A stretch of 63,429 nucleotides of DNA from Bacteriovorax sp. (GCA_014377485.1 JACMPM010000011.1:1-63429); one strand, 5' to 3'. Shown: positions 9,146 through 18,593, counted from the first letter of the stretch. A program made the numbers and translations. The notes: generated by a model from the sequence alone, not told the origin.

Positions 9146-9649
9146 ATGCTAAAAAAGCTCTCACAATTTATTGATTCACCAAACAGTAGCCAAAATTCTT
9201 TTAAAAAAGATAAAGCTCATTTGCTTGAAAGTTTTGATTTTCTAGCTCTAATAAGGGCTTGGAAAGACATCGCTGGAGCGAAACTAGCAGAACATACTAT
9301 CCCTCTTAAAAATCAAAATGGAACTCTTATAATCCTGAGCAATCACTCCGCTTTTGCAAACGAGCTAAGTTATATGGAGCTTCCCTTAAAAAAGAAAATT
9401 GTGGAAAAATTTCCAACCTTAGAAAAATCTATTCTCTCTATTAAGTTCATTGTTGATAGCACTCATTTCACGCAACAATATGCTCAGTTTATTGCTCCTG
9501 TTGAAAAAAAGAAAAGCCAAGCCCTTCATCCTTACTCTCCAGAATTTCGCAAATTAAAAAAAGAAGCGGAAGAATTATTTGTGGATATAGATGATCTTGA
9601 ACTAAAAGAAAAAATGATTTCAATTTATATCCAATCGATAAAAAAGTAA
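9146..9649 (+). CDS. DUF721 / DciA-like protein
   Basis: A 167-residue protein with the DUF721 domain at about residues 30-110: AWKDIAGAKLAEHTIPLKNQNGTLIILSN... matches the family pattern of W-x-x-[IV]-[AV]-G followed by a KH-like fold. DciA members of this family help load the replicative helicase DnaB in bacteria that lack DnaC; that role is known for the family and only inferred here. The C-terminal 50 residues are charged and helical. It is divergent from lptE-holA and convergent with the Sua5/YrdC gene, so it is a single-gene unit beside another replication gene. Confidence 0.75.
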   Translation: MLKKLSQFIDSPNSSQNSFKKDKAHLLESFDFLALIRAWKDIAGAKLAEHTIPLKNQNGTLIILSNHSAFANELSYMELPLKKKIVEKFPTLEKSILSIKFIVDSTHFTQQYAQFIAPVEKKKSQALHPYSPEFRKLKKEAEELFVDIDDLELKEKMISIYIQSIKK

Positions 9650-9651
9650 TT

Positions 9652-10269
9652 TTATACGGCCGTAGGTTCTGCAAAAAGTTTCATCAAATGATTTTTTACT
9701 TCTTCAATTCTTCGACCTTCACGTTTAATTTCAAAATCTAAATTCTCTTGAAAGAAAACAATGGTTGAAGATGATCCTGATAAATCATCCTTCACATTGG
9801 ATTCAAAAAAATGAGCATCAGGTGCCAAGTTTTTTTGGAAATTAAATGCTTCAACAGTTGATATGATTGGAGCAGAACCCGTCAGATTTAAACTAGTAGA
9901 AAAAAAAGGAGTTTGAAGATCATGATAAATGGATTTTATCACATCAGAGTTTAAAGAACGGATGCTTACGTAATCACTTTCCCCCGTGGCCCATTTAGGG
10001 ATTTTTATTTTCGAAGCTTTTATTGGAAATCCCAAAGTCGTTTCGAGTTTAAAAAAATCTTCCAGCCAGGCGAGAGCCATTTCTTCAGGAAAATGAAAAC
10101 TATTATAGATGTCGTTTACGCTGGCAAACATAATTGAAAGCGGTTTATTTTTTGACGTTTTTTTTATTTCGGCAATACGTGCATGACCGATTGAAGAAGT
10201 TATACTGCTACCAATTCCCCAGACCGTGTCAGTGGGATAGATAAAAACATCATCTATTTTAATCGACAT
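9652..10269 (-). CDS. Sua5/YrdC/YwlC-family protein (threonylcarbamoyl-AMP synthase-like)
   Basis: Members make threonylcarbamoyl-AMP from threonine, bicarbonate and ATP for the tRNA t6A37 modification. The 205 residues carry the family motifs YPTDTVWGIG (11-20), the nucleotide-binding KTSKNKPLSIMF (37-48), and STSLNLTGSAP, the variant of the S-x-N-x-S-G motif. The C-terminal EIKREGRR is also typical. It lacks the extra Sua5 domain, so it is TsaC-like. It is the last gene of the mla operon, four bases after the GYF-like gene. TrmO at 28 kb acts later on the same modified nucleoside. Confidence 0.85.
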   Translation of the reverse strand: MSIKIDDVFIYPTDTVWGIGSSITSSIGHARIAEIKKTSKNKPLSIMFASVNDIYNSFHFPEEMALAWLEDFFKLETTLGFPIKASKIKIPKWATGESDYVSIRSLNSDVIKSIYHDLQTPFFSTSLNLTGSAPIISTVEAFNFQKNLAPDAHFFESNVKDDLSGSSSTIVFFQENLDFEIKREGRRIEEVKNHLMKLFAEPTAV

Positions 10270-10273
10270 ATTA

Positions 10274-11473
10274 TTAGACCGGAAGAGGTTTATTTAAAAT
10301 GGTACGGTAATAGTAAAAAAACAAACTAAGGAGAATTAATACTATTATGACCAACAGGTACATTAAGTAATTATCATTTCGTTTTTTTAGATGTTCTGGC
10401 ATGGTCGAGCGCTGAACTTCTGGTGGAAGATCTTTAGTCACTTCTCGTGGGGCTGCCGGATTAAGTGAAGCCTTCACCTTTCTTTCGTGTAAAAGTTTTT
10501 TATCGTCAGGACTTTGATGGGAATCTTTACTCTTATCTTTCTTAAAATTTTGAGCAGGTTCTGCTTTTGCATGCTTTTCTTCATGGTGAACTGAACTGGC
10601 CAAAGAGAGTCCTGAATCATGTTCAAATTCATTTCTAAAATCTTTTGTAACAGATTTTTTTGCTTCAATTTTTGGAGTGCTGACTTCAGATTTATGCAAT
10701 TCTGTCTTTGCGATATCAACTTTATAATCTCGGTCTTCCTCCACATTATGTTCATGTGGAATACTTGTGATTGCACTCATTGATCCCATATCAGGATAAG
10801 CCAAGTCATCGTCTTCGGGATAAATCACCGGCTCAATACTCGCCAACGCTTCGACGGTTTCAGATGGACGAGAACTAGTGCCAATCGATTGTCCGTGGTT
10901 GCTTACGGTCTGAGGTGTATTATTAATGGATGCGGTAATTAGTGTTATATCCGGAAATTCTAAATCTTCTGAAGCTGGTAACTTCATATCTTCTAATGAG
11001 ACTGGAGAGACCGCAGATAATGGTGCGTTGGAAGAGTGTGAGCTTGAAGTTGCAGGAGTTACTGGCTTTGATTCCTGATTAAGTTGAGCGCCTGCAGATG
11101 TATTAATTAAAGTGATATCTGGATATTCAAGATCAGTATTGGAAGGTATTACTCCCGGTCCCAACGGTCCAACTTTCAGGACTTGTGTTTTATTGACCGG
11201 TGTTGCGTTTAGAGAAGTGGTCTTATCAGGATTTTCTCTTTTTGAGAGAATACTTTTTGATTCTGAAATTGGGTTATAACCTTGAGGAACATCTCCTAAG
11301 AGATATTTATCCACTAAGTCTTTTTCTTTTAGAGAAAACCAATAACCATTGCCGCTAGTGACCTCGTCATTTAAGCCGAGAGCACCTTTTTGCAAAAACT
11401 CAAGCACCTTTGACTTTGCAACAGGTCCTAAAATTTGTTTTTGTGTTGTTCTAATTAACCAATTGCGTTCCAT
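10274..11473 (-). CDS. GYF-like domain membrane protein with three DLE[YF]PD repeats
   Basis: A 399-residue tail-anchored-looking protein not seen in standard mla operons. Residues 4-60 (NWLIRTTQKQILGPVAKSKV..., then GNGYWFSLKE) resemble a GYF_2/DUF4339 domain, which binds proline-rich peptides. Residues 65-365 are disordered, Ser/Thr/Pro and charge-rich, with three copies of a short motif: DLEYPDITLIN (114-124), DLEFPDITLIT (170-180) and DLAYPDM (223-229). A single membrane segment lies at 369-388, followed by a short tail. It starts three bases after the mlaD-type gene, so it probably acts with the lipid transporter or at the envelope. No signal peptide is seen. Confidence 0.7.
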   Translation of the reverse strand: MERNWLIRTTQKQILGPVAKSKVLEFLQKGALGLNDEVTSGNGYWFSLKEKDLVDKYLLGDVPQGYNPISESKSILSKRENPDKTTSLNATPVNKTQVLKVGPLGPGVIPSNTDLEYPDITLINTSAGAQLNQESKPVTPATSSSHSSNAPLSAVSPVSLEDMKLPASEDLEFPDITLITASINNTPQTVSNHGQSIGTSSRPSETVEALASIEPVIYPEDDDLAYPDMGSMSAITSIPHEHNVEEDRDYKVDIAKTELHKSEVSTPKIEAKKSVTKDFRNEFEHDSGLSLASSVHHEEKHAKAEPAQNFKKDKSKDSHQSPDDKKLLHERKVKASLNPAAPREVTKDLPPEVQRSTMPEHLKKRNDNYLMYLLVIIVLILLSLFFYYYRTILNKPLPV

Positions 11474-11476
11474 GTC

Positions 11477-12847
11477 CTACCAAAAGAATCCTAACAAACC
11501 TTTTAAATCTTCATCATTAAATCTTAAACCACCAGCGATAGTTCCACTGCGATTTTTTCTAACAGCATCATTGAACGATGCACGTCCGAAAAAAACATTC
11601 CAAATTTGCGTTTCAATAGCCAGTCTTAGGTTTGGTCCAACATTTTTCTTATAATCAAAAGCATCGAAAGATACTTTGGATCCAATGGCCTGAAAACGGT
11701 AATCCGCTCCCAATCCACCTGTTGATTCAATTAAACCACCACGGAAATCGAAGTCATTTATTCGGCGACCGATCTGAGCGTTGAAGCGTAGAGTATTATT
11801 TACATTTTCTTTTCTATTCTCGGTAACTGTTACACCATTTGTTGTGGTCACAATTGTTTTATCGTAATCAGGTCCAATCTCAGAACTCGCGATCCCTAAA
11901 TGATAAAATCTTTCTGGACTTGGATAGATGCGAAGTGAAGCTTCAGTGTCTCCACCAGCTTTAGAATTTACACCGCTAAAAATAGAAAGCTCCGTTCTAA
12001 GTGCATCTGCTTTTCCAACAATTTTTTGAACACTTGATAATGTTTCTTTAACTTGATCGGCGATCTCATCTTCAACTAACATTTTTCCAAGCGTGCCTTT
12101 TCCTTGTTTCAAGTCGGCAACGATTGATTCCATGTCCCCAGTCAGCTTCTTAGTATTTGCCAAAACTTGCTTAATATCTGACATGGCACTGTCGCCATTA
12201 TTTTTGTCTACTTGATAAGCAAGATCTTCCGAGAATGCCTGCAGATTATCCATTAAGGCATTAATTTTTTCTTCGTTTCCGGTAGTAACACGCTTAAGAC
12301 TTGCTGTTACTTCTTTAGTATTGGCCACTAACTCTGAAACATCTGTTAAGATTTTTTTAAGTGGAGAAACTTCTCCTTCTGGTGCGATTGAGTCTTTCAT
12401 TGAACGAACAATTAATTTTACGTCTGCTAGTACTTCTGAAGTATCTTTGATTAAATTTTCAAGTCCTGCAGCTTCTTCTGAATCAATGAAATCATATTTG
12501 CGAAGCATTTCACGGGAATCGCCTATAAAAATCTCAATATATTTATCACCTAAAAATCCTACGGATTTAATTCTTAATTTAGAATTTTTTGTTACTTGAA
12601 TTTGTTTTAAAATTTCAAAAGTAATAAGAGCGGTATTTCCTTGAAGCTCAATAGTAACAATTCGGCCGGCATTGATCCCTGCAACTTTGATTGGTGTTTT
12701 AGGAAAAATTCCAGAAGCATCTTTAACTATTGTTCTGTACGTTACGTACTGACCAAATCCAGATTGATTGGAAGTAACTTTGAGTGACATGACGACCACA
12801 GCGATCATTGTGGCGATGGCCAGGAGCCCTACTTTAAATTCATTCAT
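11477..12847 (-). CDS. mlaD: MCE (MlaD-type) protein with long helical region and predicted barrel tail
   Basis: Substrate-binding component of an Mla-type lipid ABC transporter. An N-terminal membrane segment (about 5-24) is followed by one MCE domain (about 36-110, ending GFLGDKYIEIFIGD) and a helical coiled-coil-like stretch (125-283). The last 170 residues switch to alternating polar/hydrophobic strands with aromatic girdles (LRFNAQIGRRI, VSFDAFDYKKN, IAGGLRFND) and end GLLGFFW, a C-terminal aromatic residue as in outer-membrane barrels. MlaD of E. coli has only 183 residues. It lies 47 bases after mlaF. The barrel is my inference from pattern. Confidence 0.88.
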   Translation of the reverse strand: MNEFKVGLLAIATMIAVVVMSLKVTSNQSGFGQYVTYRTIVKDASGIFPKTPIKVAGINAGRIVTIELQGNTALITFEILKQIQVTKNSKLRIKSVGFLGDKYIEIFIGDSREMLRKYDFIDSEEAAGLENLIKDTSEVLADVKLIVRSMKDSIAPEGEVSPLKKILTDVSELVANTKEVTASLKRVTTGNEEKINALMDNLQAFSEDLAYQVDKNNGDSAMSDIKQVLANTKKLTGDMESIVADLKQGKGTLGKMLVEDEIADQVKETLSSVQKIVGKADALRTELSIFSGVNSKAGGDTEASLRIYPSPERFYHLGIASSEIGPDYDKTIVTTTNGVTVTENRKENVNNTLRFNAQIGRRINDFDFRGGLIESTGGLGADYRFQAIGSKVSFDAFDYKKNVGPNLRLAIETQIWNVFFGRASFNDAVRKNRSGTIAGGLRFNDEDLKGLLGFFW

Positions 12848-12894
12848 CTAAATCTTTTACCTTTTAAAAGTTCTTCCTGAACTATAATTTCCAT

Positions 12895-13647
12895 TTATAG
12901 ATTAATGAATTCTTGAACTAATGGGTTAGTTGAATTCTTAAACTCTAAAACTGGTAAATACTCAATAATCGTACCACGATCCAAAAATGCGACATAGTCG
13001 GAAATTTCTAACGTCGCTTTTACATCGTGAGAGATAATAACCGAAGTCATTTCTCGGTCTTTATGAATGGTCGCAGTTTCTACTATAAGATTGTTCACCA
13101 TTTTTGTTGTGATTGGATCAAGGCCGGTTGTAGGTTCATCATACAACATAATATCCGGACCAAGGGCCAGTCCGCGTGCAAGTCCTACTCTCTTTCTCAT
13201 CCCACCTGAGAGTTCAGAAGGTAATTTTTTAAACGAGTCTTCCTTGATTCCTACAGATAAAAGTAAAACTTTAACTTTTTCAGCAATCTCTGCAGTACTA
13301 AGTTTGGTAAATTCTTCTAATGGGAAAGCAACATTTTCTTCAGCGGTGAATGAATCAAACAGTGCTGCATATTGAAAAAGCATTCCAAAATTGCGACGAA
13401 ATTCTCTAAGTTGGACTTTATCCAGCTCTTCAAGGTCTTGCCCTAAAACAAAAACTTTCCCGGATGTAGGTTTAATTATACCAAGAATGTGCTTGAGTAA
13501 AGTGGACTTTCCTGCTCCAGAAAATCCCAAAATAGTTGTGATTTTATTTCGAGCTATATCGAAACTCAGGTCTTTTAAAATGACGTGTTCACCAAATTGT
13601 TTGGTGACGTTTTTAAATTTTATGGCCGGATCTTCAAAAGTTAACAA
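12895..13647 (-). CDS. mlaF: Mla-type ABC transporter ATP-binding protein
   Basis: Cytoplasmic ATPase of the lipid transporter. The 250 residues contain Walker [10 protein letters not shown] (41-49), the Q-loop FQYAALFDS, the signature LSGGMRKRV, Walker B IMLYDEP and the switch His in SHDV. Length and motifs are those of MlaF/MkL. The start is TTG with AGGAG six bases before it. It follows mlaE by nine bases and precedes the mlaD-type gene in the usual E-F-D order, but there is no mlaB or mlaC in the operon. Confidence 0.93.
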   Translation of the reverse strand: MLTFEDPAIKFKNVTKQFGEHVILKDLSFDIARNKITTILGFSGAGKSTLLKHILGIIKPTSGKVFVLGQDLEELDKVQLREFRRNFGMLFQYAALFDSFTAEENVAFPLEEFTKLSTAEIAEKVKVLLLSVGIKEDSFKKLPSELSGGMRKRVGLARGLALGPDIMLYDEPTTGLDPITTKMVNNLIVETATIHKDREMTSVIISHDVKATLEISDYVAFLDRGTIIEYLPVLEFKNSTNPLVQEFINL

Positions 13648-13656
13648 TGATCTCTC

Positions 13657-14460
13657 CTAAAGAATCTTCACTAAGAAAGAGGTAAGAAAATAATCGAGAA
13701 TCAGCACTGAAATCATTCCCCAGACAACCGCCAGGTTTGTTCCACGCCCTACTCCCACTGCACCTTTATCAACTTGAAACCCAAAATAAGTTCCAATCAC
13801 TGCAATCACGAATCCAAAGACCCAGGCCTTGATCACGCCTTGAGCGATATCCGAAACATACATAAAATCGCCGAGCTTGGAAAAAAATAGCGCTTCATCA
13901 ATCATTAATGTTTTAGTTCCAACTAACCAGGAACCAAAGTTTCCAATAAAAAGAAAAACTATAGAAAGCATGGGAACCGCAATGGTTGCCGCAGCTATTC
14001 TAGGAACTGCGAGATACTGAATACTGTTGATACCCATAACTTCGAGGGCATCAATTTGCTCAGTAACTTTCATTGATCCAATCTGTGCGGCCATTGCTGA
14101 TCCAGCTCTTCCGGCGACAATCAATCCCGTTAAAACCGGTGCTAATTCTTTTGATAAACTTATCGCTACGATTGCACCAACCAAAGAGTCGACATTTATA
14201 AGTTTAAATCCAAAATAAGTTTGAGTGGCCAAAACCATACCGGTAAACATTCCCGCGAGCAGAATAATGGTAATACTTTTGTTTCCGATAAAATAAAGTT
14301 GTTCGAAGAATAAATGTATACGAAATGGTCTTTTAACAACCCAATAAAAAAATCGGCCTGTAAATAAAGAAATTGCGCCGAGACCATTGACCCCTTCAAT
14401 AACGGTCATCCCTAGATCTTCGATCTGATGTTTTAGTAAATTAGTTAATTTTTCAATCAC
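13657..14460 (-). CDS. mlaE: Mla-type ABC transporter permease
   Basis: Inner-membrane permease of the MlaE/DUF140 family, 267 residues. It has the family hallmarks: an amphipathic N-terminal helix, GMFTGMVLATQTYFGF, then ELAPVLTGLIVAGRAGSAMAAQIGSMKVTEQIDALEVMGI (reported here as two overlapping parts of one conserved loop around residues 110-150) and five hydrophobic segments. The start is GTG, four bases after the alanine racemase stop, so the genes are transcribed together. With MlaF and the MCE protein it forms a complete minimal lipid transporter. Confidence 0.93.
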   Translation of the reverse strand: MIEKLTNLLKHQIEDLGMTVIEGVNGLGAISLFTGRFFYWVVKRPFRIHLFFEQLYFIGNKSITIILLAGMFTGMVLATQTYFGFKLINVDSLVGAIVAISLSKELAPVLTGLIVAGRAGSAMAAQIGSMKVTEQIDALEVMGINSIQYLAVPRIAAATIAVPMLSIVFLFIGNFGSWLVGTKTLMIDEALFFSKLGDFMYVSDIAQGVIKAWVFGFVIAVIGTYFGFQVDKGAVGVGRGTNLAVVWGMISVLILDYFLTSFLVKIL

Positions 14461-14464
14461 CCAA

Positions 14465-15607
14465 TTAGTCTAAACGATAAACCCTTGGAACGCGAGGAAG
14501 TAGTGAGCAGAAAAGTTCATAGGGAATAGTTTTTGTTTCTTCTGAAAACTTGAGCAAATCACCATCATGTTCTCCCCAAATTGTAAAAATTTCGTGGGCT
14601 AAAATGTGGTCTCGTGCTTCAATAGGAAAAAGAACTTGGATCATGTCCATATTCACTCTCCCAAAAATCACTCCCTCAAATCCTTTATGATAAAGATGGG
14701 CTCCTCCATAGCGAGTAGAAAATCCATCTCCATATCCAATTGCTAAAACCGCCACCACACCGTCGTGAGGACAAATGGTAGAACCGTAACCGATTGGTGT
14801 TCCCGCCAGAACATCAAAAGTTCGGATAATATATGTTTCTAACTTGGAAACGACTTTGCCTTTGAAATAGCCCTTTTCAGTATATTCACTTAAAAGTGAA
14901 GTTGATCCATACATCATTAAACCCGGTCTGATATGGGTATCCCCATCCGCTTTAAAACCAATTTTTTGCTCAATAGCCCCAGAGTTTGATTGAGATGTTC
15001 GTTCTAAAATAATCCCTGAATCTGTGAAAAATTTTTTAATTTCTAAAAAACGCGTGCGCTGAAAAATATTGCGCTCATTTTCTTCCATCGGATAAGAAGC
15101 ATTGGCATAGTGACTGATTAAATGGTGTACGCTCATACGGCCATGTTTTTTCAGCATAGCTACGATTTGAGGAGCCTCATTTGGATCTAAGCCCAAACGA
15201 TTCATCCCGGTATTAAACTTCATACAAATGGGAAAATTTTTAAATTCAGGCGTGTGAAGAATATACTCCAATTCACTTACGTTTGAGATCACTGGAATAA
15301 TTCTGCGTTTTAAATAAATATCGGCATTTTCAAAAAGTTCCAACTGAATATCTGAAAAAACATAGATATCGAATTCTAAATCGTTTAATTCTTCGCGAAG
15401 CTTCAAAGCTTCACTAATGGTCGCAGTGCCAAATTCTTTAATTCCTAATTCTGTCATAGCATAACGAGCAATTGGAATCATTCCGTGTCCGTATCCATCG
15501 GCCTTAACCATAAAAAGGACTTCGGTATCGGGAGCCATCTGTTTAATGACGGAATAATTGTGATTGAGGTTCTGGAGATTGACTACAAGCCGACTTCTAA
15601 ATTTCAT
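14465..15607 (-). CDS. alr: Alanine racemase
   Basis: PLP-dependent racemase making D-alanine for peptidoglycan. The PLP lysine is Lys35 in VKADGYGHG; the second catalytic Tyr lies in the MMYGSTSLL segment and the conserved GYGDGFSTR and INMD-like VNMDMI motifs are present. At 380 residues it has standard length. The start overlaps the end of the receiver-like gene by 11 bases and mlaE follows after four bases, which puts cell-wall precursor and lipid-transport genes in one operon. Confidence 0.93.
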   Translation of the reverse strand: MKFRSRLVVNLQNLNHNYSVIKQMAPDTEVLFMVKADGYGHGMIPIARYAMTELGIKEFGTATISEALKLREELNDLEFDIYVFSDIQLELFENADIYLKRRIIPVISNVSELEYILHTPEFKNFPICMKFNTGMNRLGLDPNEAPQIVAMLKKHGRMSVHHLISHYANASYPMEENERNIFQRTRFLEIKKFFTDSGIILERTSQSNSGAIEQKIGFKADGDTHIRPGLMMYGSTSLLSEYTEKGYFKGKVVSKLETYIIRTFDVLAGTPIGYGSTICPHDGVVAVLAIGYGDGFSTRYGGAHLYHKGFEGVIFGRVNMDMIQVLFPIEARDHILAHEIFTIWGEHDGDLLKFSEETKTIPYELFCSLLPRVPRVYRLD

Positions 15608-17093
15608 TGATGGATTCTCTTCCCCAGATTAGATCTTTTGTTTTTAATTTAGCCAGCGTCTCTTTATCAGAAATAAGCGAGCTGGTTTTCTCATGATAAG
15701 CAAGAGAAGCTTTATGCGTTGCCTTTAAATAGGCAAAGGCCGAGAGAGGAACCATACTCACTTTCGGTGTTACGATTTGAGATAATACTCCATCACTCTC
15801 TTCGAAATATTTCCAATAGGAAAACTTAGATGAAAAATCTTTTAATTCATCAAAGAAAGAATCGAGGTCCCGGCTCTCGATTAAAAAAGCCAGGTGATTT
15901 ACACCGAATTCAAAAGATCTGAAATCCGAACGCGTTTGAATTTCTAATTTATTAATAAATTCTTTTTCAAACTTGGCCCAAAAAAATCGATTGTTAGATT
16001 TTTTTAAAACAACTTCTACCAAACTAGTTAAATCCACATCAATTAAACGGTAATCTAATTTTATCAAGGCTTTTTTATCATCAGACTCACGGGCACTATT
16101 CCCAAATAAAAATTGATCCAAAAAACTCATCGCTTCAAAAGAAGAAGAGAATTTTTTTTCAACCGAAGGCTCGCTATCTAATTTGTTTCTAAAACTTGCA
16201 TAAAAGCCGTTGAGATAAGCTTCCAACATATTCCAGTCAAAATGATTATAGAATAATTCATTCTTAGCTTTAATAAACATCATTTTATCGGGGCGGGAAA
16301 GATTGCCTTTGATTAAAAGTGAAACCAAATCTCCCCCCATAATCTCCACGGCAACTTGCGTGGCCATGTTTTGAGCAAATAATTCAATTCCTTTAGGACA
16401 GGCTTGTCCTAACCACAAAGAAGGTATGGCACGAAATTTTTGAACATGCGAAATAGGTGAAATTAATTTTTGTCCGTTGAAACTTAATTCCAACAGAGCA
16501 AATTCTGAAATTTCATCGATCCCATGAAAAACTCTTTCCACTGCTCTGAAAAAATCACTTTCTCCGCGCAGTTCTTCAAGTTGCACACAAACACTCTTTA
16601 CCATTGACTGGTATTGATCAGTTTGTTCCATCGTTATTTTATCGAATTTTAATTTTTCAATTGTTTCGGCCATTTCATGCTTGCTAACTTTCAGCGTCTG
16701 ATTCTCAAATTCCAGATGCATGAAATGGTTTAAGCGTTTTAAAATAGCTCGAAGTGGACTTTCATAATCTTCTGTTTTTTTCAAAAGTCCTAGGTGAAAA
16801 AAATCATAAGTCGAAACTAAAAGCGGTTCAGTATTTTTACTATAAAAAAAGATAAGAGGAAGTTTTTCTGATTTAACGGCAGGATGATCGCGAAGTAGAA
16901 ACTCCCCTTCACTCATTTTTTTAACATCTACAATGCACAAAGAAGGAATGCGCTCGAGTGTCCCGCTCCAAAAAGTTTTGAGGTCTTCGTAGAAATGCGG
17001 AATAATTCCCAGCTTTTTAAAAACTGCTGAAATTTCTTTTACTTCATTTAAATCAGACAGCAATAAAGCAACTGATAATTGTCCTTCGCGCAT
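15597..17093 (-). CDS. Receiver-like protein of unknown function, 498 aa
   Basis: The first 125 residues have the alternation of a response-regulator fold: a first strand LSVALLLSD, a central SLCIVDVKK with an Asp where the phospho-acceptor would be, IFFYSK and GLLKK where the conserved Thr/Ser and Lys would be; the acidic pocket is incomplete, so phosphorylation is doubtful. The remaining 370 residues are soluble, mixed alpha/beta and not recognised. I chose the ATG at 17093, which has GAGG six bases before it; in-frame ATG 17105 and TTG 17123 are alternatives. It lies between aroK and alr in the same operon. Confidence 0.65.
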   Translation of the reverse strand: MREGQLSVALLLSDLNEVKEISAVFKKLGIIPHFYEDLKTFWSGTLERIPSLCIVDVKKMSEGEFLLRDHPAVKSEKLPLIFFYSKNTEPLLVSTYDFFHLGLLKKTEDYESPLRAILKRLNHFMHLEFENQTLKVSKHEMAETIEKLKFDKITMEQTDQYQSMVKSVCVQLEELRGESDFFRAVERVFHGIDEISEFALLELSFNGQKLISPISHVQKFRAIPSLWLGQACPKGIELFAQNMATQVAVEIMGGDLVSLLIKGNLSRPDKMMFIKAKNELFYNHFDWNMLEAYLNGFYASFRNKLDSEPSVEKKFSSSFEAMSFLDQFLFGNSARESDDKKALIKLDYRLIDVDLTSLVEVVLKKSNNRFFWAKFEKEFINKLEIQTRSDFRSFEFGVNHLAFLIESRDLDSFFDELKDFSSKFSYWKYFEESDGVLSQIVTPKVSMVPLSAFAYLKATHKASLAYHEKTSSLISDKETLAKLKTKDLIWGRESINEI

Positions 17094-17124
17094 ATTGCAC
17101 CTCATTTCTCTCTTCGTTCTCAAT

Positions 17125-17646
17125 CTATAAGTACTCTCGTAAATTATGCACTAAAGTCCCAAGGCCTTCAATATCTTTTATCTCACTCTCGTCTACAACT
17201 AAATCAGCTGATAAATAGTCTTTGCGCCTCGATTCAAAGAGTCTTTTTAATTCTTCCAGTGAAATTTGCGACATCGGACGGGTGGGATCATCTTTTATTC
17301 TAGCTAAACATAAGTCAAAACTAGTATCTAGAAAAACCAGTTTGCACTCAGAGTCCCTTTGAATGAGTTTTAATATTTCCGGTGTTAGCGAGCCGCCACC
17401 AAGTGCGATTACCAAAGAATTTTTATGTCTCAATAGTATTTTAAGTTTATTTTTTTCCAAGTCCCGAAAAAGAGGAAACCCGTTCTGGAGAATCCACTCC
17501 CCTAGTCTTTCTGGGCGTATTCGGAGCTCCACTGCGAGGGCATCATCAAGGTCGATACAATCATACCCTAAATCGTTGGGCTGAAATTTTCGGAGCAATG
17601 TAGACTTACCTGCCCCCATGAATCCACAAATTAAAATTTTCACCAT
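17125..17646 (-). CDS. aroK: Shikimate kinase
   Basis: Phosphorylates shikimate with ATP in the aromatic amino-acid pathway. The 173 residues show Walker A GFMGAGKST (8-16), the shikimate-binding Asp of DLDDAL, the ALGGGS motif (about 91-96) and the lid region RIKDDPTRPMS. Length is typical. It is the first gene of a long leftward operon that continues through alr and the mla genes to 9652, and is divergent from yceD. Confidence 0.9.
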   Translation of the reverse strand: MVKILICGFMGAGKSTLLRKFQPNDLGYDCIDLDDALAVELRIRPERLGEWILQNGFPLFRDLEKNKLKILLRHKNSLVIALGGGSLTPEILKLIQRDSECKLVFLDTSFDLCLARIKDDPTRPMSQISLEELKRLFESRRKDYLSADLVVDESEIKDIEGLGTLVHNLREYL

Positions 17647-17737
17647 TCTCCTAGGTCAATATCGCAAAATCTCCGTTTTCAATTGTACTTTTAAAATGAT
17701 CTGAGATAAATCAAATCTTCACAAATTTCATTCAAGC

Positions 17738-18265
17738 ATGGACCATTTTATGAGCAAAATTCAAACGAGTTTAGAACCTACAGTTACCGTCCCTAAATAC
17801 GCCCTGGATATTATCGAAGAATACGAGCTCGATAAGACTACACCCTGGATAAACGAATTATTAGTTGAACTTGAAGAAGAAAATGACGATGAAGCAGAAT
17901 TTTCTCCTGCCGATATGATACTTAAGGCCCAAATCTCTCGCAAGACCAACACTTTACTAAAAGATTATCTAGTGGTTAAAGCTCAATTAAAGACCCATTT
18001 TCATTTACCCTGTGGCCGTTGTTTATACCCTTTGCCACAAGAGTTGGATTTAGATTTAGCCGCTACTTTTTTACATGAAACTCAAGAAAAATTACCAGAA
18101 TACATTGAAGCCACGACCGTATATGCAGATGGTCAAGAAATGGAATTATACTTTTACCACAAGGGAGTCGCGGATATAAAAGAGTTCATCCATGAGCAAA
18201 TTTATATCGAAGTAACACCTTTTCCGCGTTGCGACGGAGAATGTAAAAATCCGGTCCTTTTCTAA
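17738..18265 (+). CDS. yceD: YceD / DUF177 family protein
   Basis: DUF177 proteins are encoded next to rpmF in most bacteria and have been linked to 23S rRNA or ribosome assembly; the role is family knowledge. The 175 residues contain the paired cysteines typical of the family, CGRC (Cys92, Cys95) and C-x3-C (Cys165, Cys169), and a middle region DLAATFLHE. The start is uncertain: neither ATG 17738 nor ATG 17750 has a clear ribosome binding site. rpmF follows 121 bases later in the conserved yceD-rpmF order. Confidence 0.85.
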   Translation: MDHFMSKIQTSLEPTVTVPKYALDIIEEYELDKTTPWINELLVELEEENDDEAEFSPADMILKAQISRKTNTLLKDYLVVKAQLKTHFHLPCGRCLYPLPQELDLDLAATFLHETQEKLPEYIEATTVYADGQEMELYFYHKGVADIKEFIHEQIYIEVTPFPRCDGECKNPVLF

Positions 18266-18386
18266 AAAGAAGTGTTTTTGCACTGAGGCAATTTGAAAAA
18301 AACTTGCCGAAATGCTCTTTCACGCGTAAGTATTGTCCTTCATATTTGAAAAATACTTAAAGTTAATTATTGTCGCGGAGTATACG

Positions 18387-18593
18387 ATGGCTGTTCCAAA
18401 GAAGAAAAATTCAGTTTCAAGAAAAGGTTTAAGAAGAGCTGGTCAACACCATAAGCTTTATAGAAAACACCCAATGACATGTTCAAACTGTGGAGTGCAT
18501 GTAATGCCTCACGCTGTTTGTGATGCTTGCGGATTCTACAAAGGTAAACAAGTTGTTACTGTAAAAGCTCCTTCTGAAGAAGCTGCTGCATAA
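18387..18593 (+). CDS. rpmF: 50S ribosomal protein L32
   Basis: The ATG at 18387 with GGAG six bases before it gives the canonical start MAVPKKKNSVSRKGLRRAGQ and a 68-residue protein. It has the four zinc cysteines (C-x2-C and C-x2-C) of the zinc-containing L32 form. The frame is open further upstream to 18333, but those residues are not part of L32. It is followed by a long hairpin terminator, which separates it from the fatty-acid genes. Confidence 0.96.
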   Translation: MAVPKKKNSVSRKGLRRAGQHHKLYRKHPMTCSNCGVHVMPHAVCDACGFYKGKQVVTVKAPSEEAAA

